Assembly (NCBI RefSeq): GCF_042432495.1
Contig: NZ_JBHLXC010000002.1
Coordinates: forward strand, 1,178,001-1,242,000
Length of the DNA stretch: 64,000 nucleotides
Source of the DNA: Pseudochelatococcus lubricantis
Lineage (GTDB): Bacteria; Pseudomonadota; Alphaproteobacteria; Rhizobiales; Beijerinckiaceae
Direction of reading: 5' to 3'
In this document: one piece after another, positions 34,810-43,232 of the stretch
How the letters are laid out: every line of letters starts with the position of its first letter
How positions within the stretch are numbered: position 1 is the stretch's first letter
The notes under the pieces: generated by a model
What the model was told of the DNA's origin: nothing
The model's database searches: none
Seen by the model: only the letters and a program-made list of their open reading frames with translations
Program-made: the position numbers and the translations under genes

Positions 34810-36189
34810 TCAGTCCGGTTTGCCGCCATCCGGCTGGCGATCGATCTTCTTGCCGGCGAGCGCCGGATCCTCGCCCGAGGCGATGTAGCTTTTCAGATTG
34901 TCGAGCGAATCGAACCGGAAGACGCCCTGCGGCGTCTCCGCCTCGATCATGCCGTTGTCGAACATCACGTAGACATTGTCGCCCGCCCGGTAGGAACCGA
35001 CGATGGCGCCGGTATTCCCTTCCGGCCGGTCGGCGGTTTCGTTCGTGGCGGGCGGTGCATCGGGGGCGTCGGCCGTGGGCGAGCCGGCTTCCTCTTCGGT
35101 CCCGCTCTCCTCGTCTCGCGTCTCAGCGCGTTCCGCTGGCTGCTCGGCTGCCTTCGCAGCGGCGTCGGGTTTGCGTCCATCGGGCGTTTCCGGTTGGCGA
35201 GGCTGCCGGTCGTCGCCAGCCGCTTCTTTCGCCGGCTTGCCGGGAGGCGTCGGGCCAGCCGGATCTCCGTCGCCGCCCGCGGGCTGATCGGCCTTCGGCA
35301 GGTCTGGCGTGGATCGGGAGGGCGCCACGGCGGGCTCGTGGGCCTCGTCCTGCGGTGCGGACGGAGCCGCCGGGCGCCGCGAATCGGGACGCGACCGGTC
35401 GGGCACATCGGCCAGAGCGAGCCGCTCACGCGCCAGCTCCGCCGCCGTGGGACCGGGCGGCGGTTCCGGCGGGGCGTTGCGGCTCTGCGCGGCCGTGCTG
35501 CTGCCCTTGCCGAATCGCGACCAGAAGCCGCGCCGCTGGCGCTCGGATTCGGGAGCTTCGGTATCCTCGCCGTGCAGCGAAACCTGGATCTTCAGCGCGG
35601 ACCGATCCTGCCGCGATTCCCCGGCCGCGGCCGGCGCGGCGGCGGCATCGCGCCGCCATGCGTCCTCGTCATGCAAGGGAACGTCGCGCAGCGTCAGAAA
35701 GTCCGGAGCGGCTCCGAGTCTTGGCGCGCCAAGACTCGGCGCGCCAAGACTCGGTGCCCCAAGAGGAGTAGCCGCTTGCGTTGGCGCCGCTTGAGCCGCC
35801 GTTACCCGGGTCGCTGGCGCGGGGGCCGGCGGCTCGGGCTCATGCTCTTCCGCCGCCTCCGGCGCATGTGCCACCAGCGGCTCGAAGCGCGGCCGGACGG
35901 AAGCGGCGTGATCGGGCGCGGCCTGTGCACCGTCGAAGTCGGCGTCGTGATAGTACGAACGGGGTGCGGGAGCCTCCGGCAGCACGTCGGCGAGACGGTC
36001 CGGAAGGCGGCGCAACTCCTTCAGAATCATCGCGATGCCGAGCAGCAGCACGCCGCCCGTGGCGACGACGCTGCCCGAAATGACCATAGACCAGCCTCGT
36101 TCGAGGACGATCATGCCGGAGCCGATGACGACGGCACCAAGGCCACCGCCGATGAGAAGGCACGCGAGAACAGTGCTTATGAAAATCAT
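34810..36189 (-). CDS. Proline/alanine/glutamate-rich protein with two N-terminal membrane helices
   Basis: 459 residues from MIFISTVLACLLIGGGLGAV. Two membrane helices (about 3-25 and 33-53) are followed by a 330-residue disordered region rich in Pro, Ala, Glu and Asp, including tandem LGAPS repeats. A short ordered C-terminal module reads GAIVGSYRAGDNVYVMFDNGMIEAETPQGVFRFDSLDNLKSYI. That module may be the functional part. I do not recognise the family. The start at 36189 begins the first helix; a longer frame to 36294 adds a charged non-conserved leader. It is divergent from the superoxide dismutase gene. Confidence 0.65.
   Translation of the reverse strand: MIFISTVLACLLIGGGLGAVVIGSGMIVLERGWSMVISGSVVATGGVLLLGIAMILKELRRLPDRLADVLPEAPAPRSYYHDADFDGAQAAPDHAASVRPRFEPLVAHAPEAAEEHEPEPPAPAPATRVTAAQAAPTQAATPLGAPSLGAPSLGAPRLGAAPDFLTLRDVPLHDEDAWRRDAAAAPAAAGESRQDRSALKIQVSLHGEDTEAPESERQRRGFWSRFGKGSSTAAQSRNAPPEPPPGPTAAELARERLALADVPDRSRPDSRRPAAPSAPQDEAHEPAVAPSRSTPDLPKADQPAGGDGDPAGPTPPGKPAKEAAGDDRQPRQPETPDGRKPDAAAKAAEQPAERAETRDEESGTEEEAGSPTADAPDAPPATNETADRPEGNTGAIVGSYRAGDNVYVMFDNGMIEAETPQGVFRFDSLDNLKSYIASGEDPALAGKKIDRQPDGGKPD
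35714..35764. repeat. 15-bp tandem repeat with embedded 26-bp perfect palindrome, inside a coding region
   Basis: The palindrome occupies 35714-35739, its half-site being CCGAGTCTTGGCG followed by its exact reverse complement. It is part of about three 15-bp units (core CGCGCCAAGACTCGG), encoding LGAPS repeats on the minus strand. It lies within the proline-rich membrane protein gene. Confidence 0.8.
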
Positions 36190-36592
36190 ACGACAGGCAC
36201 TCTTGCATTGGATACAGGGCCGGCGAACCGGCGGCCGCCGGACCGAACGGGGCGCGCCTGCAATCGACGATACAACAGTCACAAAAACATTCACGTCTTA
36301 TGCGACGGTAAAGCGTTCTTAAAACAACAGCAGCTTCCCGAAGTGCCTCCCGCAACGGGAACGATGGCCCGCGGTGTTGGAGACAAGCCGTTCGCCACCA
36401 GCTTCTAGCACGTGAAGCTTTCACTGAACTGACTTGTCGTTTGGTAAACTATCGACGGAAATCTGCCGAAAACATGGCGTACCATGGCCGATGCGTGGAA
36501 ACGCGGCGGCGCTTTCCATGGAACATAATGAAGTCTATCGAGTTAAAGACGAGAATCGCGTAGCATCGCCTTTCCAAGGTGGAGACTGCCGT
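36190..36592. other. Gene-free divergent region between membrane protein and sodB
   Basis: 403 bp without a supported gene. It must contain promoters for both flanking genes. I see a small GTGAA/TTCAC inverted repeat near 36413-36425 and AT-rich stretches around 36290-36330, but no promoter boxes I would commit to. An open frame from 36434 into sodB has no sensible protein character. Confidence 0.5.
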
Positions 36593-37321
36593 ATGAAACG
36601 CCGCCAATTCCTGCTTTCATTGTCAGCCGCTGCTGCGGTTGGTAGTGTCGCCACCGTCGACGCTACGAGGGCCGCAAGCGACCCCCGCGCCGCAAACCGA
36701 GCATCAAACCCCCAGGAGCAAGCCATGTCGTTTACGCTTCCCGATCTTCCCTACGCTCACGACGCCCTTCAGCCCTACCTGTCGCGTGAAACGCTTGAGT
36801 ATCACCACGACAAGCATCACAAGGCCTATGTCGACAACGGCAACAAGCTGCTCGAAGGCACGGATCTCGCCGGGAAATCCCTGGAGGAGATCGTCAAGGC
36901 TTCGTTCGGCACCAACCAGGCGCTCTTCAACAACGCCGGCCAGCACTACAACCACCTGCACTTCTGGCACTGGCTGAAGCCCAACGGCGGCGGTGCCATC
37001 CCCGGCGAACTCGAAAAGAAGATCATCGAGGACCTCGGCTCGGTCGAAAAGGCCAAGGAAGACTTCATCCAGGCCGGCGTCAGCCAGTTCGGCTCCGGCT
37101 GGGCGTGGCTCGCGGTGAAGGACGGCAAGATCGTCGTGCTCAAGACGCAGAACGGCGAGAATCCGCTCGTGCACGGCGCGACCCCGATTCTCGGCGTCGA
37201 CGTGTGGGAGCACTCCTATTACATCGACTACCGCAACCGCCGCCCCGACTACCTGAAGGCGTTCGTCGACCATCTGGTCAACTGGGAATACGCCGCCGAG
37301 CTTTACAGCAAGGCCATCTGA
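36593..37321 (+). CDS. sodB: Fe/Mn superoxide dismutase, with possible Tat signal peptide
   Basis: From 36593 the product is 242 residues. It opens with MKRRQFLLSLSAAAAVGSVA, a twin-arginine-type signal, with GGTGGAGA as ribosome-binding site. A second ATG at 36725, preceded by CAGGAG, gives the standard 198-residue cytosolic enzyme (MSFTLPDLPYAHDAL). Metal ligands are visible: His in EYHHDKHH, His in NNAGQHYNHLHFWHW, and Asp/His in VDVWEHSYYIDYRNRRPDYL. It dismutates superoxide. Which start is used, or whether both are, decides localisation. A repeat and a terminator follow. Confidence 0.92.
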   Translation: MKRRQFLLSLSAAAAVGSVATVDATRAASDPRAANRASNPQEQAMSFTLPDLPYAHDALQPYLSRETLEYHHDKHHKAYVDNGNKLLEGTDLAGKSLEEIVKASFGTNQALFNNAGQHYNHLHFWHWLKPNGGGAIPGELEKKIIEDLGSVEKAKEDFIQAGVSQFGSGWAWLAVKDGKIVVLKTQNGENPLVHGATPILGVDVWEHSYYIDYRNRRPDYLKAFVDHLVNWEYAAELYSKAI

Positions 37322-37364
37322 TTCCCCCCGTGTCCCGGCACAAGCCGGGCGCTGCTGATCGCCC

Positions 37365-37445
37365 AGAGCATTTTTCGATCACTCGTGATCGCCAAATGCT
37401 CTGCGATTCTTTCATTGAGCGAATTCTGATCGGAAAGCGCTCTAG
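37365..37445. repeat. Palindromic intergenic repeat after sodB
   Basis: AGAGCATTT at 37365 pairs with AAATGCTCT ending at 37402, and CGATCAC with GTGATCG inside. A second half runs to GGAAAGCGCTCTAG at 37445. The AGAGCATTT and AGCGCTCTAG ends are typical of dispersed Rhizobiales intergenic elements. It lies between sodB and its terminator. Confidence 0.7.
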
Positions 37446-37474
37446 CCCCGGAACGCGCCGCGTTCCGGGGTTTT
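37446..37474 (+). terminator. Rho-independent terminator between sodB and ABC-F gene
   Basis: A perfect 10-bp stem (CCCCGGAACG/CGTTCCGGGG) with a 5-nt loop, then TTTT. It faces sodB transcription. The convergent ABC-F gene ends 6 bp beyond. Confidence 0.8.
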
Positions 37475-37479
37475 CCGTG

Positions 37480-39351
37480 TCAGGAGGCTGCCTCGATCTC
37501 GGCAGAGGCGGCAAGCCATTCCTCTTCCGCCTGGGCAAGGGCCGTGGCGGCATCGGCGCGCATCTTCGCGAGTTCGGCCGCCTTCTCGGGGTTCTTGCTG
37601 AACGTGTCCGGCGCGGCGAGGGCCGCATCGATTTTCGCGATGCCGTCGGCGAGCTTGTCCATACGCGCTTCCAGCGTTTCGATGCGTTTTCGCAGGGGGG
37701 CGAGGGCGACGCGCGTGCGGGCGGCGTTGCGGCGCCGGTCGGCCTTCTCGCCGCCGCTGCCCGAGGCGGCCGCGCGCGTCGCCGGCGCATCGCCCGCCAG
37801 CACGAGCCGGCGGTAGTCGTCCATGTCGCCGTCGTAGGGCTTGACGGAGCCGTTGTTCACCAGCCACAGCCGGTCGACGCAGGCCTCGATCAGGAAGCGG
37901 TCGTGGCTGATGAGCACCACCGCACCGGGATAGTCGTTGATGGCCTCGACGAGCATCTGCCGGCTATCGATATCGAGATGGTTGGTCGGCTCGTCGAGAA
38001 TGAGCAGGTGCGGCGCGCCGAATGCCGCGAGGCCCATCAGCAGCCGCGCCTTCTCGCCGCCCGAGAGCTGCGCTACCGGCGTGTCCGCCTTGGCGGCGGG
38101 AAAGCCGAGCCTTGCCGTGCGCGAGCGCTGCTGCGCCTCCGTCGCCTGCGGCATCAGCACGGCGATGTGCTGCAGGGCGGTGGCGGCGGGGTTGAGTTCG
38201 TCGAGCTGGTGCTGCGCGAAATAGGCCACGCTGAGCCGGGCGGCGCGCGTGACCGTGCCCGTCATGGGGGCGAGCCGGCCCGAGAGCAGCTTGGCGAAGG
38301 TGGACTTGCCGTTGCCGTTGGCGCCGAGCAGCGCGATGCGGTCGTCCGGCAGCAGGGTGAGGTTGAGGCGGTCGAGCACCACGCGCCCGTCATAGCCGGC
38401 GACCGCGCCCTCCATGGCGACGATGGGCGGCGACAGCGGACGCTCGGGCCCCGGCAGGTCGAAGGGGATGGATTCCTCCTCCGTGATGGCGGCGATCGGC
38501 TCCATCTTCTCCAGGCGCTTGATGCGCGACTGCGCCTGCTTGGCCTTGGTGGCCTTGGCACGGAAGCGGTCGACGAAGCTCTGCAGGTGCTTGCGTTCCG
38601 CCTCCTGCTTCACGCGCGCCTTGGCAACGAGCGCCATCTTCTCCCGCCGCTGCCGGTCGAATGACGTGAACCCGCCGCGATAGAGCGCGAGCTTGCCCCG
38701 GTCGAGATGCAGAATGTGGTCGACGGCGGTATCGAGCAGCTCGCGGTCATGGCTGATGACGAGCGCCGTGTAGGGGTAGCGGCCCAGATAGTCATAGAGC
38801 CAAAGCGTGCCTTCGAGGTCGAGGTAGTTGGTCGGCTCGTCGAGCAGCAGCAGGTCCGGCTCGTTGAACAGCACGGCAGCAAGAGCCACGCGCATGCGCC
38901 AGCCGCCGGAGAACGACGAGCAAGGGCGCGCCTGCGCCTCGGCGTCGAAACCCAGGCCGTGCAGGATGCTGGCTGCGCGCGCGGGCGCGGCGTGCGCGCC
39001 GATATCCACGAGCCGCGTCTCGATCTCCGCGCGGCGCAGCGGGTCGGCCGTCGTCTCGGCCTCGGCCATGAGGGCGGTGCGCTCCGTATCCGCCGCGAGA
39101 ACGACGTCGATGAGGGCCTCCGGCCCGCCCGGCGCCTCCTGCGCCACCGCGCCGATGCGGTGCCCGCGCGGCAGGGAGACGGAGCCGCTTTCGGAGACGA
39201 GTTCGCCGAGCAGCAGCTTGAACAGCGTGGTTTTGCCGGCGCCGTTGCGCCCCACGAGCCCCACCCGCGCGCCGGTGGGAATCACCGCGCTGGCGTGATC
39301 GAGGATGAGCCGGTTGCCCAGCCGGTAGGTGAGGTCGGTAATCTGCAACAT
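37480..39351 (-). CDS. ABC-F family ATPase
   Basis: 623 residues with two nucleotide-binding domains and no membrane segments. Walker A motifs are GLVGRNGAGKTT (about residue 33) and ALLGANGNGKST; signatures are SFSGGWRMRVALA and QLSGGEKARLLMG; Walker B motifs are LLLLDEPTNYLD and LLILDEPTNHLD. The P-site linker (RQRREKMALVAKARVKQEAERKHLQSFV) lies between domains, and the C-terminus is a coiled coil. ABC-F proteins bind the ribosome E site and relieve stalls; this one is Uup/YheS-like. The start at 39351 begins the conserved domain. Confidence 0.92.
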   Translation of the reverse strand: MLQITDLTYRLGNRLILDHASAVIPTGARVGLVGRNGAGKTTLFKLLLGELVSESGSVSLPRGHRIGAVAQEAPGGPEALIDVVLAADTERTALMAEAETTADPLRRAEIETRLVDIGAHAAPARAASILHGLGFDAEAQARPCSSFSGGWRMRVALAAVLFNEPDLLLLDEPTNYLDLEGTLWLYDYLGRYPYTALVISHDRELLDTAVDHILHLDRGKLALYRGGFTSFDRQRREKMALVAKARVKQEAERKHLQSFVDRFRAKATKAKQAQSRIKRLEKMEPIAAITEEESIPFDLPGPERPLSPPIVAMEGAVAGYDGRVVLDRLNLTLLPDDRIALLGANGNGKSTFAKLLSGRLAPMTGTVTRAARLSVAYFAQHQLDELNPAATALQHIAVLMPQATEAQQRSRTARLGFPAAKADTPVAQLSGGEKARLLMGLAAFGAPHLLILDEPTNHLDIDSRQMLVEAINDYPGAVVLISHDRFLIEACVDRLWLVNNGSVKPYDGDMDDYRRLVLAGDAPATRAAASGSGGEKADRRRNAARTRVALAPLRKRIETLEARMDKLADGIAKIDAALAAPDTFSKNPEKAAELAKMRADAATALAQAEEEWLAASAEIEAAS

Positions 39352-39765
39352 GGTCCGATTGGCAATCCGGTGTGATTCGCCCGCCCGGCGGCGGGCCTCG
39401 CGCCCGTGCGGGAGAAAGGTTCTTGTCGCGTCAAACGGGCGCTGCCGCAAGGGCCGGCAAGGGTCTGAACGAGAATCCGATGCCGGACAGCCGTTTGCAT
39501 GACATAGCGCAAGCCGCCGATCATAGAGTGAACGAGGAATGAACATAAAGCGGACAAGGGCGCTGTTTTGAGCTTGTCAAAGTCAGAAAATTGCGTAGGT
39601 TCGAGTCAGCCGGTGCATATGTGGATAATTGTGAACGGTTTTAGAAAGTCGAGCGTCACAATGCAAGAACCATGAAAACGCCACGTTTTAGCGCTGCCGT
39701 CGTCTGTGGACAGCATATGACGGTCTTGTTGATGTTCTGTGGATAAGAGTGATTCGAGCTACGCC
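39352..39765. other. Gene-free AT-richer region with DnaA-box-like motifs
   Basis: 414 bp without a supported gene. The part 39560-39750 is clearly AT-richer than its surroundings and holds three DnaA-box-like motifs (separate entry). Promoters for the divergent ABC-F gene and the small membrane protein should lie here. Confidence 0.55.
39620..39746. promoter_or_regulatory. Cluster of DnaA-box-like motifs
   Basis: Perfect matches to the DnaA box (TTATCCACA, seen here as TGTGGATAA) occur at 39620-39628 and 39738-39746. A degenerate one, TGTGGACAG, is at 39705-39713. All have the same orientation, inside an AT-richer intergenic stretch. This could be a DnaA-titration or regulated promoter site, or part of a replication origin; the neighbouring genes are not the usual oriC markers. 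Confidence 0.5.
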
Positions 39766-40050
39766 ATGGAAACCCGCACGAAGAGAACTGAAGCGCACAG
39801 AGCCGCGGACAAGAGAGCCGCAGCCGTGAGAATTGCTACGGGAACCTCGTCCAGCCAGTTCTCGCGAGGGGCGTTCGCCATCGTCGCGGCGGCGCTGATT
39901 CTCGGAATCGCGATGACGGCCAATACAGTGGCCGCGAGCCTGCGTCACCCTGTTTCCGTGCAAGGCGGCTCTTCGCTGCGGGCAGACCATGGCTCCCATC
40001 CGCATATCGCGAGCCTTCCGGCGGTCGTTGTGCCGGCCGCGTCCCGATAG
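39766..40050 (+). CDS. Small single-pass membrane protein, unknown
   Basis: 94 residues from METRTKRTEAHRAADKRAA. A basic hydrophilic start is followed by one membrane helix (about residues 36-57, AFAIVAAALILGIAMTANTVA) and a short His/Pro-containing tail. I recognise no family. The ribosome-binding site is weak; an alternative GTG at 39739 overlaps a DnaA-box-like motif. Codon use with G/C third positions supports coding. It lies 123 bp ahead of the nucleotide-sugar dehydrogenase. Confidence 0.5.
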   Translation: METRTKRTEAHRAADKRAAAVRIATGTSSSQFSRGAFAIVAAALILGIAMTANTVAASLRHPVSVQGGSSLRADHGSHPHIASLPAVVVPAASR

Positions 40051-40173
40051 GGAGAGGCGGCCGTCTCTTGACAGGGACGCGGGCTTGTCCGCAGAGATGG
40101 CCGTGCCGTTCATCCGCGATACCCCACGCGGGAGCAGGCGCGCCCAACGCCATCGAAACGGGATACCCTGACC

Positions 40174-41544
40174 TTGCCGTCCTCCGTCTCCCAGTCCCCG
40201 TCCGCCGACGCCGGCCGCAGCGCGCAGGCGTTGCTCGCGGCGATCGAGAATCGCAGCGCCCGTGTCGGCGTCATCGGGCTCGGCTACGTCGGCATACCGC
40301 TGGCGCTCGCCTCCGTGGAATGCGGCTTTCCGGTGCTGGGCTTCGACATCAATGCCACGCGGGTGGACCGGCTCAACGGCGGAGAAAGCCTGATCGCGCA
40401 TATTCCCGACACGCGCATGCGGGAGGCTGTCGCCTCCGGGCGCTTTGAGGCGACGGCGGATTTCAGCCGGATGGGCGAGGCGGACATCGTCATCATCTGC
40501 GTGCCGACGCCGTTGACGCGCCAGCGCGAACCCGACCTGTCCTTCGTCGAGGCGACGGCGCGCTCCATCGGGCGGACGCTGCGGCCGGGCCAGCTGGTGG
40601 TGCTCGAATCGACCACCTGGCCCGGTACGACGCGCGAGGTGGTGAGGCCCGTGCTCGAATCGTCCGGCTTCGCGAGCGGGCGCGATTTCTTCCTCGCCTA
40701 TTCCCCGGAGCGGGAGGATCCCGGCAACGACACGTTCTCGACGCGAGCCATTCCGCGTGTCATCGGCGGCGACGGCGAGGCGGCGCTGACGCTGGCGCAA
40801 GCGTTCTACGGCGCGTTGGTGGTGAAGACGGTGACCGTTTCCTCGCCCGAGGCGGCGGAGGCGGTGAAGCTGACCGAGAACATTTTCCGCGCCGTCAACA
40901 TTGCGCTCGTCAACGAACTGAAGACCGTCTACGCCGCCATGGGCATCGACGTGTGGGAGGTGATCGACGCCGCGAAGACGAAGCCGTTCGGCTTCATGCC
41001 CTTCTATCCGGGGCCCGGGCTCGGCGGCCACTGCATCCCGATCGACCCGTTCTACCTGACGTGGAAGGCGCGGGAGTTCGATATCGTCACCCGCTTCATC
41101 GAACTGGCCGGCGAGATCAACACGGCCATGCCGCACCGGGTGGTCGACGCGCTGGCCGCCGCGCTCGACCGCGTCCGCGGGCGCGGGCTGAACGGGGCGC
41201 GCATTCTCGTGCTCGGCGTTGCCTACAAGAAGAATGTCGACGACACGCGCGAGAGCCCGGCGCTGAAGCTGATCGACCTCATCGAGGCGCGCGGCGGCCA
41301 TTGCGACTACCACGATCCGTTCATCCCCGCGCTGCCGCGCACCCGCGCGCATCCCCGGCTCGAAGGACGGCGGTCCGTGGCGTTGGATGAGGCAACGCTC
41401 TCCGCCTGCGACGCGGCGCTGATCGCGACCGATCACGACGGCGTCGACTATGCGCTGGTGGCGCGGCGGCTGCCGCTCGTCGTCGACACCCGCAACGCGC
41501 TCGCCCGTGCCGGTATCGCGGGGGAGAACGTCGTCAAGGCGTGA
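40174..41544 (+). CDS. Nucleotide-sugar dehydrogenase (UDP-glucose / UDP-GlcNAc 6-dehydrogenase type)
   Basis: 456 residues. The N-terminal NAD site is VGVIGLGYVGIPLALA. The catalytic Cys, near residue 287, is in PGLGGHCIPIDPFYLTWKA, the form seen in WbpA/TviB-type UDP-N-acetylhexosamine dehydrogenases. The third domain has VLGVAYKKNVDDTRESPALKL. It oxidises C6 of a UDP-sugar to the uronate with two NAD+, for surface polysaccharide. No glycosyltransferases lie nearby. The start is a TTG with a modest ribosome-binding site and is uncertain. Confidence 0.9.
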   Translation: MPSSVSQSPSADAGRSAQALLAAIENRSARVGVIGLGYVGIPLALASVECGFPVLGFDINATRVDRLNGGESLIAHIPDTRMREAVASGRFEATADFSRMGEADIVIICVPTPLTRQREPDLSFVEATARSIGRTLRPGQLVVLESTTWPGTTREVVRPVLESSGFASGRDFFLAYSPEREDPGNDTFSTRAIPRVIGGDGEAALTLAQAFYGALVVKTVTVSSPEAAEAVKLTENIFRAVNIALVNELKTVYAAMGIDVWEVIDAAKTKPFGFMPFYPGPGLGGHCIPIDPFYLTWKAREFDIVTRFIELAGEINTAMPHRVVDALAAALDRVRGRGLNGARILVLGVAYKKNVDDTRESPALKLIDLIEARGGHCDYHDPFIPALPRTRAHPRLEGRRSVALDEATLSACDAALIATDHDGVDYALVARRLPLVVDTRNALARAGIAGENVVKA

Positions 41545-41630
41545 GCCCGGCCGACCGATTAGGCGGGTCAACTTTTCCTGTTCTGGTGTATCGTGACGCG
41601 GACTACACAGATTCGCGATCGGGGGGCAGG

Positions 41631-42317
41631 ATGGGGACGCTGGATCGGGTGCCGTTTTTCCAGGGGGCCGGCATCGATCTCGCACGTTTCGATTCCCGGC
41701 TTCACTGGCGCCGCTTCGCCACCGATGAAGTGCTGATCGACTACGAGGAGCAGTCGACGGACGTTTATTTCCTCGTCGCGGGCGAGGTGCGGGTTCTGGT
41801 CCGTACCCAGGCCGGGCGGGAGATCATCCTTGACGATATGCGCGCCGGTGAGTTTTTCGGCGAGCTGGCGGCCATCGATGGCGTGGGGCGTTCCGCCAAT
41901 GTGGCCGCGCTGACGCAGGGCGAGGTCTGCGTCATGCCGGCGAGCGTCTTCCGCGACATCGTGTTCTCGTCGCCTGCCGTCGCGGACCGCCTGCTGCGCC
42001 TGCTTGCGCAGCGCGTGCGCGAACTCAATGCCCGGCTGACGGAACATGCCATCCTCGACCTGCGCCACCGGCTTTATGCGGAACTCCTGCGCCTGTCGAC
42101 TCCGCGCTCCGGCCATCCGGGCGAGCGCGTCATCACGCCGCCGCCGTTCCATCACGTGCTCGCCGCCAGAATCGGTTGCCGTCGCGAACAGGTGACGCGG
42201 GAATTCACCTCTCTGTCACGTGATAGTATCGTGGAGCGCACGCGCGGCGCGCTGGTGCTGAAGCAGCCAGAATTGCTGCGCCAGCGCGTCAGCGACGCCA
42301 TGCGGGAAGTGGCCTGA
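41631..42317 (+). CDS. Crp/Fnr-family transcriptional regulator
   Basis: 228 residues. A cyclic-nucleotide-binding-like beta roll (about 10-125) carries GEFFGELAAIDGVGRSANVAALT, close to the cAMP-binding phosphate cassette, including the Arg-Ser pair, so a cyclic nucleotide ligand is possible. A C-terminal winged helix has HVLAARIGCRREQVTREFTSL as recognition region. No N-terminal Cys cluster for an iron-sulfur centre is present, so it is not FNR. The ATG at 41631 has a very G-rich site. It lies 86 bp after the dehydrogenase. Confidence 0.88.
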   Translation: MGTLDRVPFFQGAGIDLARFDSRLHWRRFATDEVLIDYEEQSTDVYFLVAGEVRVLVRTQAGREIILDDMRAGEFFGELAAIDGVGRSANVAALTQGEVCVMPASVFRDIVFSSPAVADRLLRLLAQRVRELNARLTEHAILDLRHRLYAELLRLSTPRSGHPGERVITPPPFHHVLAARIGCRREQVTREFTSLSRDSIVERTRGALVLKQPELLRQRVSDAMREVA

Positions 42318-42443
42318 CGCGGCCAGAAGGCGAGAATCCGCGCGAATCTGGCGCACTGCCATGCCGGTTGACGTGCCGACGTCATGCTGTCATGCAACAT
42401 GGTGCGGAGCGCGCGGATGCGACGGGCAATCGGGAACAGGAAA

Positions 42444-43145
42444 ATGTCCATCTACGATTCCATCAGGCAGACTATCACGCCGATCCACAAGGAAGGTTTT
42501 CCGTTCATCGCCGTCGCGGCCATCGCCTCGCTGGTGCTCGGACAGCTATGGTCGCCGCTGGGCTGGATCGGCCTCGTCATCACCCTCTGGATCTGCTACT
42601 TCTTCCGTGATCCGGAGCGCCATACGCCGGTTCGCGAGGGGCTTGTGGTGGCGCCCGCCGACGGGCGCATCAGCGCCATTGCCGAAGTGCTGCCGCCTCC
42701 CGAGCTGGAGCTGGGAGAGACGCCGCTGCTGCGCATCTCCATCTTCATGAACGTTTTCGACTGCCACGTGAACCGCAGCCCGGTGGACGGCACGGTGGAG
42801 CGCGTCGTGTACACGCCCGGCGTGTTCATCAACGCCGATCTCGACAAGGCGAGCGAGGACAACGAGCGCAACGGCCTCGTCATCGTCTCGGGAGAGACGC
42901 GCATAGGCGTGGTGCAGATCGCCGGCCTTGTGGCGCGGCGCATCGTCTCGTTCGTGCGCGAGAACGACACCCTGCAGGTGGGCGAGCGCTTCGGCCTGAT
43001 CCGCTTCGGCTCGCGCGTCGACGTCTATCTGCCCGTCGAGGTGCGGCCGCTCGTCGGCCTTGGCCAACGCACCGTCGCCGGAGAGACAGTACTGGCGGAT
43101 TTCCTCGCCTCCGGCGAGCCGCCGCACAGCTTCCGCGCCGCGTGA
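42444..43145 (+). CDS. psd: Phosphatidylserine decarboxylase proenzyme (short form)
   Basis: 233 residues, the short PSD class. Two membrane helices lie near the start (about 15-50). VVAPADGRI, ISIFMNVFDCHVNRSPVDGTVE and VGERFGLIRFGSRVDVYLP follow. Self-cleavage should occur before Ser189 in FGSR, making the pyruvoyl cofactor. It turns phosphatidylserine into phosphatidylethanolamine in the inner membrane. The start at 42444 has an AACAGGA site. pssA follows 87 bp downstream, giving the two steps together. Confidence 0.95.
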   Translation: MSIYDSIRQTITPIHKEGFPFIAVAAIASLVLGQLWSPLGWIGLVITLWICYFFRDPERHTPVREGLVVAPADGRISAIAEVLPPPELELGETPLLRISIFMNVFDCHVNRSPVDGTVERVVYTPGVFINADLDKASEDNERNGLVIVSGETRIGVVQIAGLVARRIVSFVRENDTLQVGERFGLIRFGSRVDVYLPVEVRPLVGLGQRTVAGETVLADFLASGEPPHSFRAA

Positions 43146-43232
43146 CGTTTTCGTCCGGCGTTGCAAAATGAATCGCCGCCGCCTCACCGATCCCGTTTGA
43201 TTGGCGAGGGGTCTGGTGTATGAATAACGCGC

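Noticed and set aside
35714..35764. Possible CRISPR-like repeat
   Set aside because: The 15-bp units are directly adjacent without spacers and encode LGAPS repeats within a gene.
39352..39765. Assigning this region as the chromosomal origin
   Set aside because: DnaA-box-like motifs are present but none of the usual origin-neighbour genes is, and skew cannot be measured here; kept as a candidate only.
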